A stretch of DNA of 64,000 bases. Origin: Bedellia somnulentella. Taxonomy: Eukaryota; Arthropoda; Insecta; Lepidoptera; Bedelliidae. The position numbers and the translations under genes are program-made. Under the pieces are notes generated by a model. That model saw only the letters and a list, made by a program, of their open reading frames with translations. It had not been told where the DNA came from and ran no database searches. Location of the stretch: positions 8,758,401 to 8,822,400 of the forward strand of contig OY755175.1 of NCBI GenBank assembly GCA_963576735.1, written 5' to 3'. Below are positions 1 to 11,132 of this stretch, one piece after another (positions within the stretch are counted from its first letter, which is position 1; each line of letters starts with the position of its first letter).

Positions 1-109
1 CATCACGTGAGTACACTGTCCAAAACGTGAGTACTCTGAACACCAGGTGACAATGTCACGTGATGTTCAGAAGTATAAGTACCTCAGCCAACCCTTCGAG
101 GATATTAAC
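1..109 (+). repeat. SINE-B, 3' part
   Basis: This is the tail half of the tRNA-headed SINE-B family. It matches the region after the spacer in the copies at 19598-19975 and 39594-39964: paired CACGTGA-type motifs, then the conserved CCAACCCTTCG segment. The head lies off the left edge or is missing. A LINE-A fragment follows directly. Confidence 0.8.
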
Positions 110-117
110 CTAAATAG

Positions 118-297
118 ATAGTGTGCTCAAAAAGGTAGGCGTCCTTAGTATCAAAAATTAAAAAAGTGTGAAAAGATTGATGGATGTAAATGAAGCTAGA
201 GAGGTATGCCAGGATCGTATGAAGTGGCGATCGATAGTCTGTGCCTTCTTTAATGGGAACTGACGGCGTGAGCATAAATATATATATGTTTGTATGT
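118..297 (+). repeat. LINE-A 3' end fragment
   Basis: This aligns with the end of the LINE-A copy at 39561-40347, including the segment that encodes the end of its protein (GAAGTGGCGATCGATAGTCT) and the closing GGCGTGAG motif. The frame is broken by substitutions. The tail decays into TA/TG-rich sequence. It is a 5'-truncated dead copy. Confidence 0.75.
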
Positions 298-1157
298 TGC
301 CAATTGTATTTTAAATAAAAAAATAAGTTGTGGTTTTGTACTTGGTTTTGTAAATGAATAAAAATTATATAAAAATAACACGAAAGGTTACATAATAATA
401 TAAACGAAAAAGTAACAAAAAAACAAATCGTAAAACCACGGCGAAAATCGTTAACTTAATAGGGAAAAGTTTGTCCCCGCCTGTATTGATTCTACTTTTC
501 TTTACAATTATACAGCTTGCCATCATGTGATCATATTTGAATTATTTGCTTTTATTTGATACCGTATAGGTAGCTTCGAACAATGAATGTTTTTTTTCGA
601 CAGTAGCCATACTTCGTTCTGCAAGTATTTAGAAGGTACATACAATATTCAAAAATTCATTGTAAGTGGTGGTAGAAAGTGTGGAAATTCAGTGGTATTT
701 TCAACTACTACATAATAATTATTACATAATTTCATTATCAGAATTTGTAAGAATGCGCTTGGAATAGTAAAAATATGCGAATTATTGTTACTTGTATGAG
801 TTATATGCTCAAAATATTTATGTCTATTTATGTTTAATATTTTTTAAACTAGTGCTTCATCATTTAAACAAAAACAGTGTGATAATACACGGAATATGCA
901 CGTGTGAAAATCTCAGTTCGGAAACCAACAACTTGAATCTGTTACGTCCAAAGCTAAACATTGAAATAAGTGTTTTAGGAAGCTAAAGTTCAGCGCCAAA
1001 CTGTATAATCCGGCCAGTCCAATTAACTTCATGCAATCTTTACTTTGCAAATCGATATTCGCGTTTGTTAGTATTTGAGTTGAGAATTGCGAGAGTCCGG
1101 TATTCCGCTAACACTTTAAATGCACTGATAGACTTTTTTAAATTCTTGTGGTTTGAA
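298..1157. other. AT-rich stretch, nothing recognised
   Basis: I see no repeat family shared with the rest of the window, no convincing coding frame and no RNA gene here. Short open frames have ordinary AT-rich composition and no recognisable domain. Confidence 0.5.
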
Positions 1158-1368
1158 TACATACATTAATATACTCACGGCTGTAAATCCCTAAAAAATT
1201 CGTCAGCCGCCTTTGGAAGTTTGGTAAGGAAAAGATTGTAAAATAAAGGTTGTTGGATATGGTTCTCAACCCGCATCGCCCAACGACTTCTTTAAAATAC
1301 CTTTAGCCGCTTCATAATCCACGGGAAGAAATGCAGTAGAGCTATTCTAAGCCGACACTACCAGCTTT
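1158..1368 (-). repeat. SINE-A copy, diverged
   Basis: Read on the - strand it begins with the family's GTGTCGGCTTAGAAT box and ends with the CCGTGAGTATAT box and a TATG-like tail. Several internal gaps and substitutions mark it as an old copy. Confidence 0.75.
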
Positions 1369-1375
1369 GAATACA

Positions 1376-1845
1376 TTATCTATACATATAATAAATCTGT
1401 AGAAAAGTCATTTTTGTACATTGAAGAAATTAAAAAAAAAATAGCCAGCGTGTGAACAGATAAGTAACAGAACCCATTTCCATATTTTTTTTTAATTTTT
1501 GTCTGTTTGTCTGTTTATATGTTTGCTTGTGCGCACATCACGTAAAATATACGAATTCAATGCTAAAAATGTTTATATAAAAAAAATATACGTAACTTGA
1601 GGTATAACTTAGTATTTGTTTCATCGAAATCGGTTCACTCTATCAAAAGATATGATTAATTTTGTGAGTTCAAGAAGAAAAATATTACGTTACGCAATTC
1701 AGTATAGTACTTGCAATGACATCTTAAGTCTAAATATAGAACTAATGTTGATAGTTGGAATCCAAAGTCCGATAGATGGCGTTGTGCAAATGACCCAAAA
1801 TGCATATCAAATTAAAGCTGATGAAATGAGGATTCCGAATATATA
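1376..1845 (+). repeat. Repeat C, interrupted by the Ginger-like element
   Basis: The segment opens with a TCTATACATATAATAAATCT box. The same box opens 22849-23310 and, reversed, closes 20330-20735. A GTCTGTTTGTCTG tract about 120 bp further on is also shared. This looks like an old non-autonomous repeat into which the Ginger-like transposon at 1846-3116 inserted. Copy boundaries are approximate. Confidence 0.55.
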
Positions 1846-3116
1846 TGTCGCAGGTATATTGTCAAAGCCGTGATATTACAATTTCACTAGTGATATTATA
1901 ATTAAACGGTAGATTGTTATTCGACTTCATTTCTTACAATTTAACTGCCCATTTTTAGTGATATTGTAATTTCACGGCGACACTATAGTGATATTGTAAT
2001 AAATCTAGTTAAATCATGAACGAAGTTGGCAGTGAAAGAAGTCGAGCGTTCTGATTGGTAAATTTTTTTCGACGCCATTTTCAAAACAATAATAGTGCAT
2101 AGCGGTTAGTGTGCAGTTTAACATCTGATATTATTGTTAAAATAGTGTTTTGTTTGTTTTCAAACGTATTTTATTTTTCAAAATGTGTGACGGAGAACTT
2201 TTGGATGTATCGAAAACTTCATGTTCATTAATACGTAATGAAAAACAATGTGAAATCGTATCACGAGAAGATTTTAACACAGAGCTACAAAAATATTATA
2301 GTGAACAATCAGATAAAACAAAAAAAACTGAATGGAGTTATAGCAGGATTTCGCCGGTAATAAATTCAATACAAGAATACAAATCACGCAAGATACAAAA
2401 ACTGAAGACCACTAACCAGCAATATCACTATGCATCAAAATATGATGTTCCGGACGTGGGAAAAGAACAAATATTAATTATGAAGCGCAAAACTGTTTCG
2501 TCTCCAGTAATACAAGTTATACCTAGTGTAAAATATTATGATATTTTAATTGACGTACATGTAGCTACAGGTCACGGTGGGCGCGATAAAATAATAAATT
2601 TTCTCAGATGCGCATGTAAAAAAATAATGTATTGTGCAACTCCAAATGCCACAAAGCTGCAGATTGCAAAAATAAGTAGATATTATATTCTGGATGAAAA
2701 TAATAGCTATTTTGTATGTAGCCTGTATTACAGTATCCCACTCTGAGCAAAAGCTGCTATATTTCATGATTATGTGTTATAGCATATTTAATACTTCATG
2801 ATTTAAGATTTTATATGCCAGTCGTACAAAAAAAGTTTATAGTGTATTTAAACGTGTCTATTTATTTATAACTCTATGATTGCAAAAATGAAACTCAAAA
2901 CGGACCAATCAAAGACGGTCTCGTAATCTAACGACCAGTGAAATTGTCAAATTATCATTGCCCTGCAATATCACTTTAGTGTCGCCGTGAAATTACAATA
3001 TCACTAAAAATAGACAGTTAAATTGTAAGAAATGAAGTCGAATGACAATCTACCGTTTAATCATAATATCACTAGTGAAATTGTAATATCACGGCTTTGA
3101 CAATATACCTGCGACA
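1846..3116 (+). mobile_element. Ginger-like DNA transposon, internally deleted
   Basis: The element has terminal inverted repeats of about 150 bp (1846-1996 and 2966-3116) that differ at only about five positions by eye. It begins TGTCGCAGG and ends CCTGCGACA. The 4 bp TATA is present on both sides (1842-1845 and 3117-3120), a clean target-site duplication. TGT...ACA ends with a 4 bp duplication fit the Ginger group, whose transposase resembles retroelement integrases (family knowledge, from memory). The only sizeable open frame (2183-2746) resembles the front part of KRBA2-like integrase-derived proteins. No catalytic DDE core is coded, so the copy cannot move by itself. Similar arms suggest a fairly recent insertion. 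Confidence 0.75.
2183..2746 (+). pseudogene. Truncated KRBA2-like integrase/transposase fragment
   Basis: The frame is 187 codons from an ATG at 2183 with AAA just upstream; an in-frame alternative start lies 11 codons earlier. The best landmark is the segment HVATGHGGRDK around residues 130-140, typical of the zinc-binding region before the integrase core in arthropod proteins annotated as KRAB-A domain-containing protein 2-like. The sequence before it also resembles that family (YDVPDVGKEQ, around residues 88-97). After about residue 147 the resemblance stops, and the frame ends where a DDE catalytic domain should follow. It may make a truncated DNA-binding-type protein or be a relic. The frame is intact, so some selection or a recent origin is possible. 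Confidence 0.6.
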
Positions 3117-3149
3117 TATACATATCATAACACTTTTATGTTAATATTA

Positions 3150-3855
3150 ATCCCACCAAAAACATTAAATGTAAAAAAATGCCAAGTCTCTCGATGCAGT
3201 CTTTCCATCGTAAAAAGTTTTGAGATCTCATAGAAGCCAAGTCCTATTCAAAATATTTCGTTGTTAAAAAAAAAAAAAAATCAACATTTAGTAATTGTAT
3301 CAATAGTTTTCTTTATAATATAATTATAGTGACTTGGCAATGAGCACAAGAAGAAACAAATAAAACGGCATATTTGGAGGAGTTTAAAGTTACACACACC
3401 GCATGCGTAAACATTAATATCACAAAATTAATTTTCTGTTGGTTTATCCGTGTCGTCCCAACCGAATTTCGGCAACGGCAGTCAGTCTTAGTGCACTCTC
3501 GATTCATTTACTTTCATAAAGCGATGGCCCGTAAGGTATTCTTAATTATTGTATTGGAGAATGTAGTCGGTAGTGACCATCATGATTCACACATAACAAA
3601 TAATCTGATCACTGGTCTCGTCAGTAACATTTGCACATAATTCCAGGCAGCAAGCAGCTTTTAATTTGTGCTCATTGCCAAGTCACTATAATTATAATAT
3701 AAAGAAAACTATTGATACAATTACTAAATGTTGATTTATAACTACGAAATATTTTGAATAGGACTTGGCTTCTATGAGATCTCAAAACTTTTTACGATGG
3801 AAAGACTGCATCGAGAGACTTGGCATTTTTTTACATTTAATGTTTTTGGTGGGAT
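3150..3855. mobile_element. Foldback/MITE-like element with ~190-200 bp inverted arms
   Basis: The left arm 3150-3350 and right arm 3667-3855 are near-perfect reverse complements. The outer end is ATCCCACCAAAAACATT and the inner end GACTTGGCAATGAGCACAA. The left arm is longer because of an A-run near 3269-3284. The 316 bp centre has no recognisable domain. I cannot define a target duplication with confidence; the only candidate is the terminal AT. It lies 33 bp from the right end of the Ginger-like element. The high arm identity implies youth or sequence conversion between arms. Superfamily unknown. Confidence 0.75.
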
Positions 3856-5034
3856 CTCATTTATTTTTTGTAAGTGTATTTCTTTCTTTTACTTTTAGGT
3901 GACCTCACAATTTCTTGGACGTCAGCTACTGCTTTTCCCACCCATTCTCTGTCTCTATCTCTTTTGTTTCTTCTCTGAGGCTTCGTTACTTCTAAGGTAG
4001 ACAAGTCTGGGCGATATATACTTCGGAGTCGATTATATTCAGCTATTGCTGTCTCCTGAGCTTTGATACTACTAAAATTCCCTTATCGTTTGACGACTGA
4101 AAACTCCCATACATGCTGTATGACAACGAATGAAATAAACACGACCCATCTCCAGGAATAGAGATGACTCTGTGTGGACAAAGGTCGCCATTTATGTACA
4201 ATATTTCACGTTCCATTACACTATATTTACAATTACTTCTATAACAATAGGGCTTAAACTTATATATATATGCAAACTAAATAGAACTAAACTAACTAAC
4301 AAATAACTAACTAAATAAATATATATCTACTAACTTACAAACTATAACTAAACTAAACTAAATAACACGTAAAGTTCTCCGAATATCAATTATCACTACA
4401 ATATTTTTTAGTTTCGAAATGGGTTTTCATTGACAGATGTATCAAATGAATATTATCGAATTATTTTGAAGTACTACTTACACTGCGCTTTGTAACGAAA
4501 CCATAGAGCGATTCAGACAGGTACAACGCCATCTATCGAGCGCTCATACAATATTTATCGCAATACAATGGAGTTTTAGCTTTATTAATTTAATGAACTT
4601 TATGTATTAATTTGTATTAATGATAGTCTATGTATTACATTTATATTATTCTTTTCTATTCTATGTATATATTCATCCAATTGAATAGGTACTTGAACAA
4701 CGAACAAAGTTAACAATGCAGTCAAAATCCATACATAATGTTCTTGCCAAACCGCAAATATAAAATTGTTTTGTATGGCATATAATTTTTTAATGTTTTT
4801 TATAATTTTTCCTTTATATGTGGCTAATGACCTATCTTGGTGCAAAATTTGAAGTTTATAAGTCTGCTAGAAGTACCTTAGATTTTTGATGATCTGTCAG
4901 TGAGTCAGTGAGTGACAAAATGGTGTAACTTTGATCGACCGTAACTCCTAAACTATTAATTCATTTGGCGTGTAATTTCGAACTTAAGCTTGTTCTAATG
5001 CCTACTATTATTCACCGAAAACCTAAACTCCTAG
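3856..5034. other. Non-coding stretch with a probable repeat near its end
   Basis: 3856-4840 shows AT-rich sequence with CTAACT/AAATAAC-type low complexity near 4270-4360 and no gene. 4845-5034 contains a GTCAGTGAGTCAGTGAGTGA tract followed by moderately complex sequence, a pattern often seen in lepidopteran interspersed repeats. I have no second copy in this window to prove that. Confidence 0.4.
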
Positions 5035-5410
5035 CTTTGTCCACGTCGAAGATATAGGGGGGGCGAAACAGCCGCGAACCGCTTCGAGAAAAGATGGTAC
5101 GGCCGTGCCCGTTTTGCTCGAGACTTGGCAGGGGCACTGCCGTGCCCCCAGATACACAAGATGTATTTACAATGCCGAGGGCAGAGATGGCGGCGGCGGC
5201 GGCTGCGTTCCGTCGTTGTGTCAGTCGGTCGGTCCGCATAGCACGACAGTGGCGGCGAGTGGCGGCGCGCGGCGGCGACGGTGGTGGTGGGGGTGGGCTC
5301 ATGTTGAGGTGCGCGACCCGAACGGGCAGACACGTGAGGGCAGACAAGACAACGTTGATGGTTGTGTCGAATTATGAAATTTTCAGTGCGGCGCGGCGCG
5401 GCGCTTCGTT
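5035..5410. promoter_or_regulatory. GC-rich, CpG-rich island; possible promoter or first exon
   Basis: In an AT-rich background this 375 bp block is strongly GC-rich, full of CpG and CGG/GGT runs, and ends in a GCGGCGCGGCGCGGCG tract. Several overlapping frames stay open on both strands simply because stop codons are rare in GC-rich DNA. The + frame gives Ala and Gly runs, the - frame Pro and Arg runs, and none shows a domain. In insects such islands often mark housekeeping or developmental promoters and 5' UTRs. Weak GT donors exist on both strands. No downstream exons are recognisable, so direction and target gene are unknown. Confidence 0.4.
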
Positions 5411-5539
5411 TCAAGTTTACAATTGATATAAAATTTAATTTATGTGATTCATTTTCAATAATAATTGTGTACAAAGAAACCTTGAATAGGTAAAAAATTG
5501 GTAGTTAAGTTTCGGTTGTTTGTGTGTTTGAGGCGAAAA

Positions 5540-5735
5540 GGCTCCTCAAGTACATAATTTGCGAGAATGAAATTTGGCAGAATGCAAGATAATAATGATC
5601 CAAATACTTAACATCCCGGAAAAAAATGATCAATGAAATATTCACGGCTGATTGAACTAAGAGTACCGGAAAAAACGCCTATAATTTTGTAATAAGCAAA
5701 TTTACAGTACGAAGTCTGTCGGGTCAGCTAGTTAT
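5540..5735 (-). repeat. Repeat E
   Basis: On the - strand this begins ACTAGCTGACCCGACAGACT, and it continues like the copy at 54604-54855 (TACTAGCAGACCTGACAGAC). This CTAGC-GACC-GACAGACTT opening is common to a lepidopteran interspersed repeat family. Its class is not clear from the sequence. Confidence 0.6.
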
Positions 5736-5756
5736 TAATATCGCAATATTAATCGC

Positions 5757-5995
5757 AACTGTGATAGCTCAGTCATAGCTGCAGACGATGACGGTTGAAA
5801 TCCCGGATTATATTTCTAAAGTCATATGTGTGGTGAATTAATCATGGTTGTTAACGGTGACAACTTAATCATGTGACAGTGTATTCGTGCACTGTCCAAA
5901 CAAAACGTGGGTACTCTGAACACCAGGTGACAATGTCACATGATATGCAGAAGTATAAGTACCTCTGCCAATCCCTTCGGGAACGTTTGAGTTGT
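5757..5995 (+). repeat. SINE-B copy with internal deletion
   Basis: The tRNA-like head (AACTGTGATAGCTCAGTCATAG) is followed by the TCATATGTGTGGTGAATTAATCATGG spacer box and then the paired CACGTG-like box and CCAATCCCTTCGG tail. It is shorter than the 370 bp copies because a middle part is missing. Confidence 0.75.
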
Positions 5996-6204
5996 GTTGA
6001 GTATATCGCGAAAGTGATGTTGACTCGTGGATAAGGAACAGAGAGAACTCAAAGACAACGACCGGAATTGCTGGAGGCTAAAATTATGTGGCTAGCTTCT
6101 CTGCCAGGTTTACATTTTAGTGCCAAAGTACACTCTGTTTACATTTGTTTGAATTCGATGTGCTATTTACGTGAGTTCGTGTAAATAATAGCACATTTCA
6201 GCAT

Positions 6205-6310
6205 TGAGTGTCAGCTTAGACTAGCACTAACCCATTTCTTTCCGCGGATGTCGTAATAGGCGACCAGGGTTTTGGGGCTTATAAAGTGATTGCTGGGCAA
6301 TATTGTTGCC
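6205..6310 (+). repeat. SINE-A 5' fragment
   Basis: This matches only the first about 105 bp of SINE-A (GTGTCAGCTTAGACTAGCAC through the GGCGACCAGGG and GGGCAAT boxes). It is degenerate. Confidence 0.6.
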
Positions 6311-6510
6311 ATTCTAAAACATCTGAGGAGTTTTAGCATATTTGAATTTTCGGGATTTTTAGCTAGAAGGATATTTAATTCAAAATTTTAACACAATTGG
6401 AGAATAGAAAAAGAGTCAAGAGGAGAGTCATCTAACCTAATATCACTTAAAGCAATCCTAGAAACTTGTCTTATTCTATTACTGGTATTTCAAACTAAAT
6501 AATTTATATC

Positions 6511-6756
6511 GTGTAGTGTCGGCTTAGAATAACACTACCCCATTTCTTCCGGTGGGTGTACGTAAGATGCCACTAACGGTATTGGGGCTTTTAAGGAATT
6601 TTTGGGCGATGCGGTTGGAGACCCATCACCAAAAACCTTTATTTCACCATCTTTTCCCCACGCAACTTCCAAAAGTGGCTGAGGAATTTCTGATTCCCTA
6701 GCTCTGGTTACACCTTCAAGGGATTCATAGCCGTGAGTATATGTATGTATGTATGT
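6511..6756 (+). repeat. SINE-A, full-length copy
   Basis: One of the better full-length copies. Boxes in order: GTGTAGTGTCGGCTTAGAAT, the GGTGGGTG box, ACTAACGGTATTGGGGCTTTT, GGGCGATGCGGTTGGAGACC, AAAAGTGGCTGAGGAATTTC, TAGCTCTGGTTAC, and CCGTGAGTATATG with three TATG units. No classic tRNA A and B boxes are obvious, so its head may not be tRNA-derived. Confidence 0.85.
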
Positions 6757-6989
6757 TTTCTAGCCTAAATAAATCTTACTAATCATATTGAAATCGCTTT
6801 GACACTGTAAATGTTATACGAATATTAGCTGTTAATTTTTCTTTAGCGATCCTGATTTATGTGCCTCTTAAACGAGTAAGTTTCAACTAACTTAGTAGTT
6901 AAATGCTGGTGCTGAATCCTAAACATAATGTTATTAAACTAGAGCGTTATTAAATGGAAACTTGTACTGGGATTGTGTAAATGTTACTT

Positions 6990-7182
6990 ACATACATTAC
7001 TTACGCCATTAGTTTTAGTTTCTCCTGGAAACCAATGGCCCGTAGTCTATCGATCGCCACTTTGTACGCAAACCTGTCAAGTTTTATATACATTTATCAA
7101 TATTATAATACATGTTCTTTTGTTTTTCATAATTTTAACGTCCTACTGTTTGAGCACATTCTCTGTTTGATACAAATTAGTC
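6990..7182 (-). repeat. LINE-A 3' end fragment
   Basis: Read on the - strand, the terminal boxes are present in order: GTACAAAGTGGCGATCGATA followed by AATGG and a TAATGGCGTAAGTAATG-like end. The rest is degenerate. It is immediately followed by a SINE-A remnant on the same strand. Confidence 0.6.
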
Positions 7183-7355
7183 CTCCTCTCTCTCAGGAAA
7201 CTCTTCAGCAACATTTGGAAGTTGATACGGGACAAGATGGTTGAAATAAGGTATCGATTGTGATGAGTCTCCAACCGCATCGCCCCAGGGCCACTTAAAA
7301 AAGCCCCATAGCCTCATACGGCACCCGTGCGTGGGCAGAAAGGGGATGTGTTGAA
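7183..7355 (-). repeat. SINE-A, degenerate, tail missing
   Basis: On the - strand the middle boxes of SINE-A are visible (the GGGGCTTTTTTAAGTGG, GGCGATGCGGTTGGAGAC and CATCTTGTCCC regions). The TATG end is lost where the LINE-A fragment abuts. Confidence 0.65.
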
Positions 7356-10300
7356 GGGTATCTTACAAACTTGCTTACTTATAGTTAAACAGACGCAGCA
7401 AGAAAATATATGGATATAAAACAGTTTATAAAATATTTATATAAAATTTTACTAAAATAGTAAGTAACTGGTAAATAAATATAAACAGACGTATAACACA
7501 GATTAAGTAATCCCCAAGTAAGAACCTCAGAATTTCGCAGTAGATTGGTATAAATGTCTTTAATTAATATTTTTTTTGTTCAAATACGGAAGGATAGTTC
7601 TTAATAAGAAGTTAATTAAGGATTAGCAACTCATTCACTGGCAATAAATGTAGAGTGCACAAATTAGGTAATTAAATAACTGATAACGTTAGTGATAACA
7701 TAAGGTACAATGACATTGAATAGAGACTAATTGACAATGACTTTAGTGATATAGTGCTGTCTAAGGACGGCTTAGAGGACAGTTATAAGTGACCTACAGG
7801 GGCGGATGATCCCTCAAAAAGGTTGTGGTCATAAGTCCGAGTCGGATTATAAACTCGATCTTGAATAAAAAGAAATAAAATTAATCAGTTTCATTTTAAA
7901 ATTATCGATAAGGGTAGTGGGCCAACTTGCCCATATGGATGGATCCGCCCTTGCTGACTTATTTCTTAACCGTGAGTATCGTTACGATGATGATAGAGAT
8001 CCTTAAGCAAACATAATTTATTTAACAAAATTATCTCCATGTCAATTTCTGAACCTCTCACTACCTTTTTTGTCATTTCTACCCGTGAATATATGTATGT
8101 AAAGTTATTTACGATATTTATAATCCGTCTCGCCATAAAAAAATAAGCTGTTAGATAAATATAATAATAGAATATATTTTACGCATTATTACGCCGTAAT
8201 TTGTAACATTCAGATAGGGTTATTGTCCTAGAGTTCAAGTACCGCTTAGCGAAAATAATATTGGAATGTCTTCAATATAAGACACATTCATATAATCACA
8301 CCGTTAATTCGCATTGCGGTCGGCAGATACTATCGATGGACACTTTTAAGAATCCTGTTATGCTATGCTGCTATGTTCTTCTACGGATATCCTCGTTGCG
8401 GGTTTGATCGCGTAGTGGAACTTCTAAAATAACCTTCGAGCCTTTAGTATCTGTGCCGTAAGAAGCCAAGATCGTCGTGTATTTTAGCCGGATCTCTGCT
8501 GGGCATGTTTTGCATCTCCTTTCCCAACTTTACCATGACAGCTGTTGCAGCTAGAAATTGTGACCGTGAAAACCATGAGGGCGGAGTTATACCATAATTG
8601 CTACGTTTGGCGTACTTATCGTACTCAATGTAATACTGCAGGTCATTTAAAGAAATGGGGTATTGATATTCTAGGCTGCCAACACATGGAATATACTTTT
8701 ACTTACCATTGTTCAAGAATCGCACTATCTTCTTCTCTCTCTCTTCTCAAAATGTTATCTAGCACTAAATTTGAATGTATATAATTACCTAGCAAAAAAT
8801 TTGAAACATTTCATTTGATTTTTGAGTTACTATTGACACAAAGCAGTAATCACGTATTCAGCTAATGAACCAATTGTATTAAATAGTGTTGTTGAAGCTA
8901 ACATCTAGTTCATTTCACTCGAGTTTAATTCGTTTTGTGTATGAGCCGAGCTTAGATAACAAACTAGGCGGGAGATAGACGTAATTGACTTGTATGAGAC
9001 AGACAATTGGAATATTGTTCGTGGTCGAAGTAGTCTATTTGTTATCAAAAATGTAGCAGTTCGCTCCTCTGTGTGCAGTTCTTAGCTGAAATGCAAAGTG
9101 CATTTTTACAGAAGTAAATTTTAGTAAAAACGTAGAGTATTCAGGTCAATTTTCGTTCTCAATATTGTATCCAATGCAGTGGCTACATACAGGCACCTTG
9201 AGTTGAGCTCGTGCCAACTGTGTAGTTATTATTATTGGGTACGAGTTTGCCCATATTTTGTCAGTTTTTGTAGCACGATATGAGCGTTTCTCTTTGATAA
9301 TGTATGGAATGGTAAACAAATGGCAACGGCCGATAAGCGTGCGAGGGCAAACAACTAGCTATTTATTGCAAGTTGTGACAACTCTCGTACACAAGATGAT
9401 TTGGCATCTCAATTCTCAAGGTGCATTTCAACTACATTTCAGACGTAGTGTCAATGTAGAGATATAGATACGTGTCAGACTTCTACATGATTGATTAAAT
9501 TAATAACCCGACTGAAAATACTACATTTATACTACTCTAGATACCACCAACGTTTGTTTCTCCACTTTAAATCTGCAGGAGGTTTTCAATTCATATGGAT
9601 ATTTTTTTAATGCATGGGTTATGCCGGTTTTATTAAGCATAAGATAAGTATAAGTAAGACCGTAAGAGATGGCCGTTATTTATTTTTATTTGTAAATATG
9701 TCACCAGTTATTTCAGGGGGTATTTATACTGTTTGTTGTATGGATGTATGATTTTATTAAACTTAAATAAATTCATTTTACAACATAGCTACCTAAAGTG
9801 AAATTAATATTAATGAGTTTATTATCTACCATTTTAGTTAATTTACGTTGTTTACTAAGTTAGTTACGTTATTAATTAAAGTATCATAAATGTTTACCGT
9901 CCTCGAATCAAACACTATATTCATCACTAAAACATTCGTCCCATTTCGACCTTATTTACAACTATACCAAAACCATTGATAAAGATAAAGCAGTATAAGT
10001 GGCCATTAGTAAATAATAGACCACAGTTCAAACAATTTACTTAAATAAAACAACATTAACTAACTTTGTACTATGTCAAAACAACAGATAACTCGGTTAA
10101 AGTTAGCCGTCGAGTACTATTGTACCAACATATGTAGGTATACTAACGGATATGATCTAAAATAAGGGTAGCCAGTGCTTCGGAAATTCAGCAGAAAGTA
10201 TTATTGATTATGAAATAATAATAACAAACCCTTCTTAGTTCCACCTTTATTCTTAGTACCAGCTTTAATGAAATCCAAGGGTAAAGGAGGAGGATAGCTA

Positions 10301-10589
10301 TTTTCCCGATACGTACTAAGTCAAAAACTTTACCTACTATATATATTGATTATAAACATACATACGTGTATACTCATGGCTATCCATCCTAAAGACGTTT
10401 TGCCAGAAACCAATTAATCTAAAGTCACTTAAAGAACAAGACATATGGTCATATTTTTTCAAGCTAATAATGAGCAATTTAATAATGTACAACATTGTTT
10501 TGCACAATAATTTGCCCCGAGTCCCGATTAGCACTGAGTAATACCCTGAGTAGTCTAAAGCTACCCCTCTTCGGGAATTTTAGCAGTGA
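7356..10589. other. 3.2 kb with no recognisable gene
   Basis: I looked on both strands. The longest open frames (for example 8545-8784 and 9258-9467 on +) have no domain, no splice-consistent partners and AT-rich random composition. No SINE-A, SINE-B or LINE-A boxes are seen. Confidence 0.45.
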
Positions 10590-10975
10590 GTTATACGTAT
10601 GTAACTGCATCCGTAGTGGTGGACCCAGGTTCGATCCCCGGAGGGTACACTAACATATTGTAAGATTTACAATAACAATTTGTAGGATTTAACCCAGTTT
10701 GGAAGGATATTTTGAGGCTTCAATCACCTGATTATCCGAAAAAGAATACAGATCGAAATAGATAATCCGAAATTAAGATGATTCTGTGCTTGGGAGGGCA
10801 CGTGAAGCCGTCGGTCCCGGCAACAATAATGGTAGTAGTCATTAGTTTGCCAACCAACGCGCACATTGCAAGCGTAGTGGACGAAGGTCAAGTCACCCTA
10901 TACAGGGTGGGTTCGAGCCCCTTGGTGGGCACATATACATGTCCCCACTGTTGTGAGGAATAGGCATGTGTTGAT
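10590..10975 (+). repeat. tRNA-like SINE heads, degenerate
   Basis: Two B-box-like motifs occur here: AGGTTCGATCCCCGG near 10630 and GGGTTCGAGCCCCTTGG near 10910. The second is preceded by an A-box-like AGCGTAGTGGACG near 10874. Neither region folds into a full tRNA by eye. They look like heads of tRNA-derived retroposons of a family different from SINE-B. Confidence 0.45.
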
Positions 10976-11093
10976 TTTTTTCATAGCGCAAATCAAATAC
11001 TGTTTTTTTTTGGTAGTGTGTTTTCTTCTTTTTGCAAAGTTTGTAAAGAGTCATAACATTTTTGACAATTTAACCAAGCCTATATTATTTAAA

Positions 11094-11131
11094 TCTTTTT
11101 GTTCATGAAAACCTCATGTGGGGATTATTAC
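11094..11131 (+). repeat. Short repeat shared with 23833-23873
   Basis: About 40 bp running from AAATCTTTTTGTTCATGAAA to GTGGGGATTATT is repeated, in opposite orientation, near 23833-23873. It sits directly before the tRNA-bearing foldback. Identity looks essentially complete over this stretch. Confidence 0.65.
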
Positions 11132-11132
11132 T

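Noticed and set aside
3374..3640. 88-codon frame inside the foldback element
   Set aside because: Crosses from arm into centre, no domain, and the reverse strand is also open; most likely chance.
5012..5474. Long overlapping frames on both strands (up to 147 codons)
   Set aside because: They stay open because GC-rich repeats lack stop codons; products are Ala/Gly or Pro/Arg runs. I kept the region only as a GC-rich island.
8545..9467. Small + strand open frames as possible genes
   Set aside because: No domain, no splice partners, amino-acid composition as expected from AT-rich random sequence.
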